From: Tubulanus polymorphus
Taxonomy: Eukaryota > Nemertea > Palaeonemertea > Tubulaniformes > Tubulanidae
NCBI RefSeq assembly: GCF_964204645.1
Contig: NC_134029.1
Span: 13,196,850 to 13,260,849, forward strand
DNA: 64,000 nt
Direction: 5' to 3'
The notes beneath the pieces are model-generated. The model searched no databases, was not told the origin of the DNA, and saw nothing but the letters and a program-made list of their open reading frames with translations. This document shows, piece after piece, positions 10,691-22,168 of the stretch; positions within the stretch are counted from its first letter, which is position 1, and the number at the start of each line of letters is the position of its first letter. The translations under genes and the position numbers were made by a program.

Positions 10691-11411
10691 ATGGAAAGTA
10701 CACAATCACAAACTATCAATATTACAAATAGTGTGGTTAATATTTATCATAATAAATGTTCAAAATGTAAATTGAATAAAGAACTCTCGGAATATTATAT
10801 TAATTATAAAACTAAGAAAGATGGTAAGCAAAGTCATTGTTGAACTTGTGTTAAAGAAATGATTAAGCAATACCGAGCAAATAATCCAGATTATCAAAAG
10901 GAATGGCGAAATGATAATCCAGAATATTTAAGAGATTGCAAAAAAAAGATAATAGACAACATTATAATGAGTATCAAAATAATTACCAAAAAGAAAGATA
11001 TAAAACGGATCTTAATTTTAAATTGAAACAATGTTTAAGTTCTAGATTATCACAATTATTCAGTGAAGACAAACACTCGTACACGCTATCTAATTTGTTA
11101 GGTTGTACAGATGAATTCTTAAAATCATGGATAATATATCAGTTTAATGATGAAAAGAATGAAAAAAACTATGGTGAATACTTTCATATTGATCATGTGT
11201 TGCCGATTTCTAAATTTAACATGAATAATGAATACAATCAGAAGTTAATATGGAGCTGGAAAAACTTAAGACCTTTAGAAAAGTTGAAAATATTAGGAAA
11301 GGAAACAAACTAGATATGAAATTATATTTAGATCAACTGGATAAAGCAAAGACATTTGTTGAATTATGGAACTCAACACAGAAAAACACGTTGAATCTTA
11401 AGCGTTTATAA
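10691..11411 (+). pseudogene. HNH endonuclease with N-terminal zinc site (copy A, broken)
   Basis: Begins MESTQSQ. N-terminal CSKC..C-x2-C zinc site, then a basic linker, then the HNH nuclease core: YFHIDHVLPISKFN with the His-Asp-His cluster, and WSWKNLRPLE, the signature Asn-Leu-Arg-Pro-Leu end of this HNH type. A C-terminal helix (LDQLDKAKTF) follows. Broken by a TGA in the zinc site near 10843, a frameshift near 10940 and another near 11300. Copy B carries a much better version at 23465. Such nucleases occur in phages and large DNA viruses; its role in Polintons (homing, end processing or cargo) is unknown. Confidence 0.75.
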
Positions 11412-12150
11412 TAAGAGCTCTACTCGAGTCACACGTGTATATAAGCACTTAGTCGTTTTCGTACAACTATAAACCATGTGTGTATATCCTAACATCTGCC
11501 ACACGCTCACTCCACGGGAGTAATTTATTTGAACATTGATCGATCGAACAGGTGTTGCCATTTGATGTGTCATGTTATATTGGATAGCTAGCAGTTGGAT
11601 TAAGAGTTTTTAGGGGATAAGCATCCCGTTATTGAGAGGCGCCACGAGATACTTATCCCCAAGCATTTCTAATTACACCCCTGTCACCCACGCCTCACCC
11701 ATTCTCCTTCAATGGTTGACAGGAAACACATTATATTAAAGGCGCCTAATGCGTTTCCTATCAAAGGGAGGATCGAAAGGGAGGTTCGAAAGGGAGGATC
11801 GAAAGTCGAAACTGAAGGAGAACCACGGAGGGTGGACAAAGGTGCATTTTCGAAATGCCCCTGCAAGCCAGGCCCGGCGGCACTCCAGTGGTGGAATAAA
11901 TTCCATTATATACTTAGCTAAAACACAGAATTAAATATAAACGGTGTTTACGTTATTTGAAATTATAAATTATTCCGAATGAAAAGAATATAAGAATGAA
12001 AACTGATAAATGAATTATGGATTTTTAACTTCATTATGATTAAATTTTTAATGAAATTAGTAATCAATTATCTATATTGATTGAAAATTAAATTCAAATT
12101 CAAATTTTCATTTCAGTATCACACTCAGTGCTGCCATCTTTCAACATAAT
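11412..12150. mobile_element. About 740-bp foreign insertion in copy A
   Basis: Comparison with copy B shows extra DNA here between the HNH gene and the common TCTATTATTTCT stretch. Up to about 11930 it is GC-richer than the viral DNA, includes a TATA-like TATATAAG at 11444 and a short tandem GGGAGGATCGAAA repeat near 11766-11808, and looks like host repeat DNA or a solo LTR. I cannot name it and see no clean terminal repeats. Confidence 0.45.
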
Positions 12151-12314
12151 CTATTATTTCTTTTCAAAAAGGGAATACTTTATATTTTCATAGGATTTGA
12201 ATAGAAATTCTTTAACTTTAACCAACCTAGTCAATCTAGTATTTACACAAAGAGTTATTAGTATCATTTGAAGAATAAGTTTAATTTTTTTTCTCACTTT
12301 TTCGCTGATACAAA

Positions 12315-12659
12315 CTTTTCAAGAATTAGATGCCATGAAACCAGATAAAGTAATCAAACATTTCAAAATATATGAAGAAGCTAGATTAGCTAGAATAAAC
12401 GACTCTATAAGTGATGGTATTATAAAATGTTTCTCTAAGGTGTGTAACCGGTTAATACTAATTGATGATGAAAATAAATTATATAGTGATTTTAAAAATG
12501 ATTATTTATTTATGACAGAATTACAAAAATGGGTTGGATACGCTTCATTTCAATTAGGAGGATAATGACATTAATTTCTACTGGCGTATTTCTAATATCA
12601 AACCTATAGAGTATAAAGATGAAAATAAATCAGAAGATATTGAAACAGAACAAAAATAA
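12315..12659 (+). pseudogene. Conserved Polinton protein X, truncated (copy A)
   Basis: Matches the middle and C-terminal part of the 193-residue protein at 24385 in copy B, from QELDAMKPDKVIK onward through YEEARLARINDSISDG and LQKWVGYASFQLG. The N-terminal third is missing and there is a frameshift near 12560. Function unknown. Proteins with this helix-rich LDKLKPDKV..YY..YEARL pattern are, from memory, common in invertebrate Polintons next to the integrase. Confidence 0.6.
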
Positions 12660-13019
12660 ATGATTGATGATATTAAGAAGAAGCCTAGATCTGAAAAACA
12701 AGTACAGTGGGCAAAGGAGTTGGGAAAAAGATCTTAAGAATTGAAAAGAGCTGAGAAAAAGAAATTAACTGATATAAATGAATCACAGAAATTATCTGAT
12801 ATTAATTCGAATGATAATCCATCTAATTCTTCTAATACTGGAAGAATAAATTACGTATATATTACAATTGGATTATTCACAGTAATTATATTCTCTGGTG
12901 TAATATATAAATCTAAATTTAATAACAATAATGATGATAATGATAAACCTAATATACCAGAAAATAAGTCAAATGATAAAGTCATTGAAAATAAACCAAG
13001 ATTATTATTAATGGATTAA
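12660..13019 (+). pseudogene. Single-pass membrane protein Y (copy A, one stop)
   Basis: Basic N-terminus (KKPRSEKQVQWAKELGKRS), a premature TAA near 12736, a low-complexity Asn/Ser linker and one hydrophobic segment (YVYITIGLFTVIIFSGVIY), then an acidic tail ending LLLMD. The intact counterpart is at 24980 in copy B. It lies 6 bases before integrase. Role unknown; a virion or nuclear-envelope membrane protein is possible. Confidence 0.6.
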
Positions 13020-13025
13020 AATAGG

Positions 13026-14113
13026 ATGAAAAAAGAACAATTTTTAAGAGATTTATATTATAACCCAGAGAGTGAAGTATCATATTCTAGTGTTTCAGAA
13101 TTATGGGATAAAATAAAATCTGATAATGAAAATATAAAATATAGTGAATTAAGATTATGGTTACAAAATCAACCAACATATCAAATCCATAAGAAAATGG
13201 ATAAAAATTATCTAACACGAAAAGTTATGGTTTCATATATTGATCAACAATGGCAAGCGGATTTAATTGACACGAAGAACTTAGAGGAATACAACAAAGG
13301 ATATTTCTGGATATTAATTATTCTGGATTAGATATATTCAGTAGATACGCATGGAGTATAGCAATCAAAAATAAAACTGGTATAGAAGTTACTAATGCTT
13401 TTAAATCAATATTTAAAGAAGCTGTTCCAGGTAAGATACAATTCGATGAAGGTAAGGAATTCTATAATAAACATTTTTTTAAACTATTATCTGAAAACGA
13501 TGTAGAGTATTTTTCAACACACTCAGATAAAAAAGCATCTATTATAGAAAGGTTTAATAAAACATTGAAAACTAGAATGTGGAAATATTTTACTGCTAAT
13601 GAAACATATAAATATATCGATGTGTTAGATGATTTAGTGAAAAAAAAAGGTTATAATAATTCTAAACATAGTTCTATAAATATGAAACCAATACAAGCTA
13701 GAAAATAGGATAATTCAGAAACAGTTTGGAATAATTTATATGGTGCGTTTGTAACACATGATTTTGGTGAACCTAGATTTAAAATTGGACAACATGTAAG
13801 AATATCTAAATATCGAAAAACATTTCATAAAGGTTGTACTCCAAATTTTACTGATGAAATATTCAAAATTAAAAAGATAATATTAACTAAACCTTTTGTT
13901 TATAAATTAGAAGATTTAAAAGATGAAGAAATATTAGGTTATTTCTATGAACAAGAATTATCACTTGTACCGAATCCAGATGAAATAGAATACAAAATAG
14001 AAAAAGTATTGAAAACAAAGACTCTTAAAGGAAAAAAGTATTCTTTAGTGAAACATAAAGGGTATGATGATAAATTTAATGAATGGATTTTATCTAGTAA
14101 ACTTGTTAGTTAA
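13026..14113 (+). pseudogene. int: Polinton integrase with chromodomain (copy A, frameshifted)
   Basis: Retroviral-type integrase. N-terminal part MKKEQFLRDLYYN, then the DDE core: first Asp in QWQADLID, second in IQFDEGKEFYN near 13440, Glu in KASIIERFNKT near 13540; then a beta-rich DNA-binding part (KIGQHVRISKYRKTF) and a C-terminal chromodomain (YKIEKVLKTKTLKGKKYSL..GYDDKFNEW) that could target chromatin. All three catalytic residues are legible. Broken by a frameshift near 13330, a small insertion at an A-run near 13645 and a stop near 13707. It would insert the element with a 6-bp duplication. Confidence 0.85.
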
Positions 14114-14116
14114 AAT

Positions 14117-14694
14117 ATGTTAGTTACTGGAGTAACCAACTGTGGCAAAATGCATTTCATATTAGATTTATCAGAAACTAATTATAAGAATCATTTTTTG
14201 ATTACATAATATTATTTTGCCCTACTTATGAAATGAATAAAACATATAATAGAGATATAGTTCAGATAAAAAAGTTTATTATATTAAATCCTAAAACAGT
14301 AAAAGAAAATTTAGATAATTATATTAAAATAGCAATTGATATTTATAAAGGTTCAAATACATTATTCATTATAGATGATTGTGCTAATTTACATGATTCA
14401 AAAGTTAGAGAAAGTGAACTATGTTATCTAGCTTTTTCTGGTAGACATTTTGGGATAACAACGTGGGTTTTAAATCAAGAATATAATTCAATTGTTAAAG
14501 ACTTTAGGGAGAATATAAGATTTTTAGTTTTATTCTACAATAAAGATAGAAAATCTATGCAACAATCATTGGAAGAGAATCAAATTATACCTACTGAATT
14601 ACATGATGAATATATGAATAAATTAAAAAGTAAAAAAGGTTCAAAATTACTTCTGAGGCTTCAATTTCCTTATGAGTATAAATTTATAAAATAA
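14117..14694 (+). pseudogene. FtsK/HerA-type packaging ATPase (copy A, broken)
   Basis: DNA-packaging ATPase of the A32-like family. Walker A GVTNCGKMH near 14130 has Met where copy B has the needed Thr. A frameshift near 14195 follows, then an open stretch from 14233 with Walker B TLFIIDDCANLHD and the downstream GRHFGITTWVLNQ sensor-like strand, ending FPYEYKFIK. About 12 N-terminal residues seen in copy B are missing. It would pump DNA into capsids. Confidence 0.8.
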
Positions 14695-14699
14695 GGTAT

Positions 14700-14825
14700 T
14701 TTAAGCATTGATGTATTAGATACGTATTAGATACCTTAATACGTATTAGATACATAAATACTTAAATACGTATTAGATACGTATTAAATAGGTATTAGGT
14801 ACCTTAATGCTTAAAACCCCCTTTT
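14700..14825. repeat. TATTAGATAC repeat cluster at convergent junction (copy A)
   Basis: Several degenerate copies of GTATTAGATAC/CTTAATACGTATTAGATAC, ending TTAAAACCCCCTTTTT. It lies just after the ATPase stop, where plus- and minus-strand genes converge. A similar cluster sits at the same place in copy B (27991-28330). A bidirectional terminator or replication-related element is possible. Confidence 0.65.
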
Positions 14826-14867
14826 TAAAAAATAACTATTTATATATCATTGTACGAGTGTATGAAT

Positions 14868-15175
14868 TGGACGAATGGACGAATGGACGAATGGACGAGG
14901 GTAACATATATAATTTACATATGTTTTTTATTTAAAAAACAGTACGAGTTTGATTTAAAGTTATTTCATTAATTTTACATAAGATTTAAATATTAGTTTA
15001 ATAAAATATATATATTATGTTAAATTTAATATAGAATACAAATATTATATTTATACTCGTACTATTTTTCCAATTCGTATGTTAAAAAGTAAAATATATA
15101 TATTATTACACTCGTCCATTCGTCCACTCGTACCATTCTTCCAATTCTTCCATTTCGTCCACTCGTCCATCAATA
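14868..15175. repeat. Inverted arrays of GAATGGAC octamers
   Basis: Four tandem GAATGGAC-type octamers at 14873-14904, and complementary CATTCGTC/CACTCGTC units at 15112-15173, facing each other around about 200 bases of AT-rich DNA. They could fold into a long stem. Not seen in copy B. Confidence 0.6.
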
Positions 15176-15187
15176 TGTAAATAGAAA

Positions 15188-15971
15188 TTAATCTTTTTCA
15201 TTTTCATATTTTTCTTTAAGCTTTTTATATTCTAACAATATATTCCCTTTCATCGGCATTGTTATAATTCCTAAATGATTCCCGAGTTTATATTTATAGA
15301 ATGTTGCCCTTGAAAATATTTTTGGAATATAATTTTCGATTTCAGTTTTAGATGGATGTTTATTTAAGTTCAAATAAGTTCATTGCATAAGTTACATTTG
15401 GTTTAAAGTTATCTAACTTTTTCAATATGGTAACTATATCATTACTCGAGAAATAATCTATAAATGTTTTTCTGTACCACCAATAATCTAATATATTCAT
15501 TTTTTTGAATTTTGGATTTATAATTAATGGATTTTCTATTACATTATCTGTACCTATATGTTTAATTGAGTATTTATGATTCAATTGTTTATCATATATT
15601 ACATATTCTTTACATTTTTCACACCAAGGTTTAAATACTTGTATAGCATGGGCTGAATCATTTCCACCTTTTGTTTTTAATTTATAATGTTTCGCCCAAT
15701 TAGTCTTTGTAATACATTCATTACAGAAGGCACAATAATTTAGTTCTTTGCATTTATCTTTATATATATTAGCATATGTTTTTACAAATTGTAAAATGTG
15801 TTCAGCTTTTTTGATGTGCAATAAATAATCATTATAATTATCAAAATCTTCTTCACAATACATACATCTAATGATATCTTTTGGTTTAACATTTGATTTT
15901 TCTATTTTATAGTTAGAGGTAGATTCTGTTACATCTTCTTTTTTAGGTTCAATATTATCTTCTTTTACTTT
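15188..15971 (-). pseudogene. Cys/His-rich cargo protein, 5'-truncated (copy A)
   Basis: Reads on the minus strand from the junction at about 15971 to 15188, with a frameshift near 15365. It starts inside a charged region, then shows zinc-binding pairs: CMYCEEDF, CAFCNECITKTNWAKH and CEKCKEYVIYDKQLNH..H, followed by a helical tail. I do not recognise a family. It occupies the slot taken by the 290-residue protein in copy B but does not resemble it beyond one C2H2-like finger. The 5' end is lost at the start of the foreign DNA. Confidence 0.5.
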
Positions 15972-16307
15972 TGTGTTTTCTTTCCGATATTTCTCTCTTC
16001 TTTTCGAGAAAGAGCTATCGAATAATTCCCTCTCTTCTCCACAATCAATTTCAAAGTCAATTTTATGAATTTATTGGTCAGCGGGTCCGAGTCCAAGAGT
16101 TTACGAGTCCGGCGTTTGCGTGTCTGACAGGTTTACGGACATTTGTTTGTTACCTCTTTAATATTTTTGATTTCTTGTTATTCCGGTTATTTTATTTAAG
16201 TATATTGCTGATCAGTTCATGTAACCAAAAGCGTCAATAAACAGATTTTGAATTGATCAAGTTTAAATCAAGGTCGTTGAGTCGCGGAAGGCTACTAGAA
16301 TTACGTT
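15972..16307. other. No gene seen; flank of copy A break
   Basis: Base composition becomes balanced here, marking the end of the copy A left arm. No coding frame or repeat structure recognised. Confidence 0.5.
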
Positions 16308-16382
16308 GAGCTCAGACCACTATTCCAAAATCTTCTATATCCTATAGTAAAAACAAGAAATTCGAGAGTTTAGTTCATATAT

Positions 16383-19359
16383 GAAAGGCTGAATCCAAGA
16401 ACATGTCTATCACACTTTTGAGCCCAAACGTCTACTTTTTCTACTCTTAGTAGCCACTTGAGAACAATAAGCAATTAACGATATCAGCTACTTTTCCAGT
16501 AGTATACATTTCAAAACAGTCACTCTGAAATAGTATTCCTTTCAATTCGGTTGGTTTTCTATAGTAACTGTTTCGAAGAGTCTACTATTGAAAAGTGACC
16601 ATTTTAAAACATCTGGTTTCGATAGTGCACACTAGCAGTAGAGGTGACTGTAAAACCACCCGCCTGTAAACAGTGACTTTGTGATAGTAACTCCTACCGT
16701 AGCAGCTACTCTCAAAACACATCGTTTCTAAAAGTCAACTATTGAAAAGTGACCATTTTGAGATGGCATGGTAATTTCCTGTTCAAAATAGCAGCATCTG
16801 TTAAAGATTTGCAGTGATACGTGACAGGTTCAAAGGTACTGTTAAACCCCATATGCTTTATATACAGAACTCTGTATGCTTTGAATACAGTTCTGTGAAT
16901 AGAAAATCAAAGTTTTTGAGTTGCCAAGAATCCCCTAAATTATATAACGCTCAACAAAATGGCAATATCCAATAGGAAAACTATTGATTCATATATCATC
17001 ATCATGGATTAAATCCATTAATACTAAAATATAGTGCCAGTCCTAGAATCTTTAGAATTTTAAGATTTTTGTTTTACATTTGCGATTATAAAACATTCTG
17101 GTGCGTTCATAAATCTTTGATTTTGTAGAAAAGAAAGACAAAAAATAAATTTGTCTTTTAGGCTTAATTTGTTTTTGAGGGTATATGAGAGAGGAATATA
17201 CAAATAAAATCGTATGTTCATAAAATTAATTATGAAAAAAATGTATCTAAACTACTTAGAATTAACCTTGAATTTATTGTTTATTTCGATACAAACGATT
17301 TTTAAGTAATCCATGTGATGTTCACTTTTTCACGCTGTTCTCTGCTTGTTCATTGATGAATATTGAATCGTTTTATCGCTTGCTAGAAGTGATACCCTAA
17401 TCAAAATCTTATTTCGTAGTTATACGGTTTGGTTGAAATGAAATTACCAACTTATTATAAAAGATCAAAGGATTAGCGTATAAGAGTTGAGTGTTGAGAT
17501 GTTCACGTAATTTTGAAATCAGCAATTTCATTTGATAGAGAATACTTCGTTTGGCTTAAGAAGTGAAAGAAATGTGATAGGCTGTAATTTCAGTTTCACA
17601 TACTTTCCTTCTTAGTTCCTACCCAGGAGCAGCTATCGGTCAGCAGGTCAATTACACTGGCTAACTAGACAGTGATTGATGAACGAATGAACTAACTGCA
17701 CTAACCACCAAAAGACTACGAACCAAAAGTAATTACCTCTCAATAGTAATAAACTTAGCACCGCAATATCTCTATGAGACTTTATTTTATTTTTCTGAAT
17801 CGATGAACCAATGAATCGCTGAATTATAAGATAATCATCAGTTTCCTCCAACTAAACTCTTTTTCTCAAATTATCGTAAACCAACGTTACCAATACTTGA
17901 ATTTGGAAGCGAATGCGGGCTAGAACCAACAAAGGTACCGGTTTAAGGTGCAGATATAGAGGGAATCCCTCTCATAGGGACCAACACGGTTGTATATCCC
18001 TTCTGTGCCGAAAAGTAAATAATTTTCGATCTTAACGGCTACAGGACCCGAAGAAGTCGAATAAAATACTCTAAACCGTGTTAACTGTAGACAAATGAAG
18101 AAATTCCACAATAGAATTTTGTATCATGAAATTTAGTAAAGTTGAACCACAACGTTTCGGCTGGTGACTGACAGCCATCTGACTAAAAGCCCTTATCACT
18201 AGAAATGTCTACATTCTACCTGATGAAGGCTGTTAGTCAACAGTCGAAACGTTGCGGTTTCACCTTTAATAAATTTTATCATATTTAAAATTCTATTACG
18301 GGATTTCTTCATTCATGACCCCGGTGACGATCACCAAAGGCCGTTACCGTAATCCAAATGAAATCTTGAATACCATACTAAGTTTCTTTTAAAAGATTTG
18401 ATCAAATATGGGCTCAATTTAGATAATTTCTTTAGAATGTTTAAAATCCACACGGATATAGCATATTTTGTTTTAAAAAAAAGATCAATGATTTCAGGGA
18501 AATTCGAACACTCCGAAATGCACATCTTAAGATGCAGAGACATCCAGGCCCCAATTGAAAATAAACGACCATTTCAATAATGAGATGTTATAGCCTGAAT
18601 TTATGATTGCGCCTTTAATCTAAGAATATACCAAAAATAAATGCAGACCTATGCTTGAAAATAGCTGCATTTGTCGGTTATAAATCATATTGCCATGAAA
18701 AGAAGGAAATTTCGATTTATTTTAACACTACATAACTATTGACAATTTGTAAACAAATTCAACTCCAATTTCGACTTTTATTGGTAAGAGTTGGGAATCG
18801 ATCATCACATTTCACATCCTCAAAGAGTATCTACAATATCTTCAGATCTTAACTGAGTCACTCTAAATAGAACTATACCCCAAACTATAGCATGAGTAGA
18901 CTTTTCAGTATGTTTATATTGTCAAGTATCACTGCAAATCTGAAGCATATGTTGCTACAGTGTATTTATAACAGGGAATCTGGCAAGTGATCTCAAAATG
19001 GTCACTATTCAATAGTTGACTTTTAGAAACGATGTGTTTTGAGAGTAGCTGTTACGGTAAGAGTTACTATCACAAAGTCACTGTTTACAGGCGGGTGGTT
19101 TAACAGGCCCCCCATTGCTAGTGTGCACTATCGAAACCAGATGTTTTAAAATGGTCACTTTTTAATAGTAGACTCTTCGAAACAGTTACTATAAAAAACC
19201 AACCGAATTGAAAGGAATACTATTTCAGAGTGACTGTTTTGAAATGTATACTACTGGAAAAGTAGCTGATATCGTTAATTGCTTATTGTTCTCAAGTGGC
19301 TACTAAGTAAAAGTAGACGAGCAAAAGTGCGATAGACATGTTCTTGGATTCAGCCTTTC
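16383..19359 (+). mobile_element. Non-autonomous DNA transposon N1 (2977 bp)
   Basis: Starts GAAAGGCTGAATCCAAGAAC and ends with its reverse complement; the inverted repeats extend roughly 400 bp with indels and are full of TAGTNACT/AGTGACTGTTT motifs. It is flanked by ATAT on both sides, and the uninterrupted MITE at 20693 supplies the empty site. No transposase frame is visible. The interior holds an inverted pair of Penelope-like 3' ends (18094-18315). Partial copies lie at 45650-46030 and 47232-49500. Confidence 0.8.
18094..18315. repeat. Inverted pair of Penelope-type 3' ends inside N1
   Basis: Two arms of about 85 bp face each other (GAAGAAATTCC... at 18094 and its complement ending 18315). 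Each contains an CAACGTTTCG/CGAAACGTTG core with a neighbouring CTGATGA-like box, as at the 3' end of the Penelope-like element near 45240. Confidence 0.6.
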
Positions 19360-19767
19360 ATATAAGCGCGTAAATTCAGGGGAAATCCTGCTTATGGCTC
19401 ATAGGCCAGCATCTTAGCTACGCATTGAAGTGGTTTTCGCCCCACATACCCAACCTAACTTTTGAAATAATCAAACCTTTAGAAAGGAGGTGTATCCCAG
19501 TACATCCGAGCCAAATATCTAAGGGAATCCCCCACCGTGTTTGGTACTCTTACTCGAAGCAAAAAAAGTCCAGGGAATCCCTTATTTCATCATCAATCTG
19601 TCTCTCAGGATCAATGGATTTCATACATATAACTGAAATTCGTTACCTATCCCATTTGCAGAAATTATGGCAACATTTATGGGGGACCTCTTCTTCACTC
19701 TAGGTACAATTTTTGGGGTGCGGCCCTACGCATCTTCGAGCTACTAACCTAATTGTGGTCTGATGCC

Positions 19768-20692
19768 TGACTAGTACCCAAACTTAAGAATAGCATTAGT
19801 TTTTTTTACAGATTTAGAAAGAGTGGAGACACCCTAGTTATACAACGCAATACAATAGCTCTCGGCCAATTACACATGGAAATACATACTAATGCACAAA
19901 TCGCGCGTATGCGACAAGATCCAAATTTTCTATCAATATCATCTAAGTCAAACATTCATTTCAAAATATTAATAAAACAATTATACAGCATTTTCTGAAT
20001 ACTTGATAGGTTTTTTCACTGATGGATATAAATATATGGCTATGGATAAAAATCAGAAACACAATCTTTAAGCATTTTTTGAAAAAAATGCCATTTTACA
20101 TCATCGAATTGGCTGAAACCTTTAGATTTGGCGTTTTCTTGCCCAGAAGGCCTAATTCGAATGCACCCTACTGCGTCCACAGGCCTTTGGCCGGGACGAA
20201 TTTTATATACCAAGCGTAGTTGTCACCAGTAATAGTTAGGAAAAATATCACAACTGGCCTCTGACAATGTCCTTTCGGTTGCCATGGTTTCAACGAAAAC
20301 ATGCATTTCCTCTACCCCTTAAATTCCTGACAGTATCTGGCACCAAAAAGTCAGCCAAACTAGATAACTAAATCAAAGAAAGCTGAATTAATGTGATTAT
20401 TCTGCATGGGCAAGGATGGCCTTTATGAAATAAACTTATGAGCCTAGACCGAGCCTCCTACGAGAAAATATCTTACGATTCATGCCTAAAAATTGACCGA
20501 AATCTGCGCTTCTAGCCTTCTTCAAGCAAAAATATTACCAAATCCTACCATGAAACTGATTAAAATCAGCAAATTAGGTCTCAATGAATGCCTCAAGACG
20601 ACTTATATGTGCAAAAGATGTATAATATAAAAATTATTTGTGAAATTTCATCAAAACCTCAAAATTTGTCATTTTTGCTTGATTGGCTGTCA
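19768..20692. other. No gene seen
   Basis: Host-like intergenic sequence between the two MITE copies. I see no coding frame supported by domain motifs. Confidence 0.5.
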
Positions 20693-21185
20693 GAGCTCAG
20701 ACCACTATTCCAAAATCTTCTATATCCTATAGTAAAAGCAAGAAATTCGAGAGTTTAGTTCATATATAAGCGCGTAAATTCAGGGGAAATCCTGCTTATG
20801 GCTCATAGGCCAGCATCTTAACTACGCATTGAAGTTGTTTTTCGCCCCACATACCCAACCTAACTTTTGAAATAATCAATCCTTTAGAAAGGAGGGGTAT
20901 CCCAGTACAGGTATGCCAGTACATCCGAGCCAAATATCTAAGGGAATCCCCCACCGTGTTTGGTACTCTTACTCCAAGGAAAAAAAGTCCTGGGAATCCC
21001 TTATTTCATCATCAATCTGTCTCTCAGGATCAATGGATTTCATACATATAACCGAAATTCGTTACCTATCCCATTTGCAAAAATTATGGCAACTTTATGG
21101 GGGACCTCTTCTTCACTCTAGGTACTATTTTTAGGGTCCGGCCCTACGCATCTTCGAGCTACTAACCTAATTGTGGTCTGATGCC
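20693..21185 (+). mobile_element. MITE copy 2 (493 bp, uninterrupted)
   Basis: Same sequence as the split copy at 16308-19767, in the same direction, with TCAGACCAC near its start and GTGGTCTGA near its end. It serves as the N1-free reference site. Confidence 0.8.
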
Positions 21186-21385
21186 CGTTCGTCTCAGAGA
21201 GAAAACAAACGACAGAAAAGTATCAGGTGATTATCGATAGCCTACTACGGTACACACAGTTGACTAACAGTGTTAGGCCAGTGCCACTAACTATACTGGT
21301 TGGTCAGTTGGTTCGGTTGTGAAGTGTGGAAGCTAAGAAAGCCTACCGCAGTACTGGTATTTATTTGTCTATAGGCCTATTATAT

Positions 21386-21595
21386 GGTAGCCAATACCAT
21401 TTTTAGTACGTAGTTGTTACTCGTACGTGACTGTATGGTGATCTCCACAGGTTAACCGTACGTGAGTTCCCTACTAACGCCGTACGTGAGTTCTTAGTAG
21501 CCAATACCATTTTTTAAGTACGAAGTTGTTACCCGTACGTGACTGTACGGTGATATCCACAGGTTAACCGTACGTGAGTTCCTATAATCTGCAAA
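21386..21595 (+). repeat. Tandem repeat, two units of about 110 bp
   Basis: Each unit runs from TAGCCAATACCATTTTT through several CCGTACGTGAGTT boxes. CGTACG-containing motifs recur, giving local palindromes. Confidence 0.8.
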
Positions 21596-21667
21596 CGCAT
21601 GCGTAAAAGAATAGAGTTTGGGTTAGGTGAGGCTAGGCTATTTGTAAATCAAACCACCCTGCAGTTA

Positions 21668-21745
21668 CGTTCTGTGGCACAGTGGGTAAATCACTGGACT
21701 ACTACTGGATTTTTTTTTCGTTTGGTTTCGAATCCCAATATTGCA
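21668..21745 (+). mobile_element. tRNA-derived SINE or tRNA relic
   Basis: TGGCACAGTGGG at 21674-21685 fits a polymerase III A box and GGTTTCGAATCCC at 21724-21736 fits a B box with one extra T. Spacing is slightly long and no cloverleaf is evident, so a SINE head is more likely than a working tRNA gene. Confidence 0.55.
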
Positions 21746-22168
21746 AGTCTGCGCGTCAACGTACTCACATACGGCTAACCTGTAGAAATCTCTAAATCTC
21801 TAAATTCACAGCTGTTACAGCTGTTACTATGACGCCGAGACATATGACTCATTATTACAAACGTGCAGAGAACACTCTAGAACCGGAACCAGATGACGTG
21901 GCAAGAAATGAACAGACGCTGCAACATTGTGCTCAGGATATTCTATCTCTCGAAACGAAATTAGGAGTTTATAGTTTACAATTATAAATCTAAATGTAAG
22001 TACTGTTTGTTGTAGTTATTAGGGCTATTAAATATGAAACCTTTAGATATATTTAAGAGTATTTAGTATATCTTTTAGATGGCTAGAGTTGCCGCTAATA
22101 TCTGTTAGATTAATAAAACGCCATACGCATCAAGAAGCGATAGAGAAACTCAAGATACTCTTTCTGAC

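Larger units (their letters stand above)
16308..19767 (+). mobile_element. MITE copy 1, split by transposon N1
   Basis: The parts 16308-16382 and 19360-19767 together match the uninterrupted 493-bp repeat at 20693-21185. Ends carry the short inverted repeat TCAGACCAC/GTGGTCTGA. It has no coding capacity. The interruption is N1. Confidence 0.8.

Noticed and set aside
11684-11934. Overlapping frames in the foreign insertion of copy A.
   Set aside because: They stem from a short GGGAGGATCGAAA repeat; no similarity to any protein pattern.
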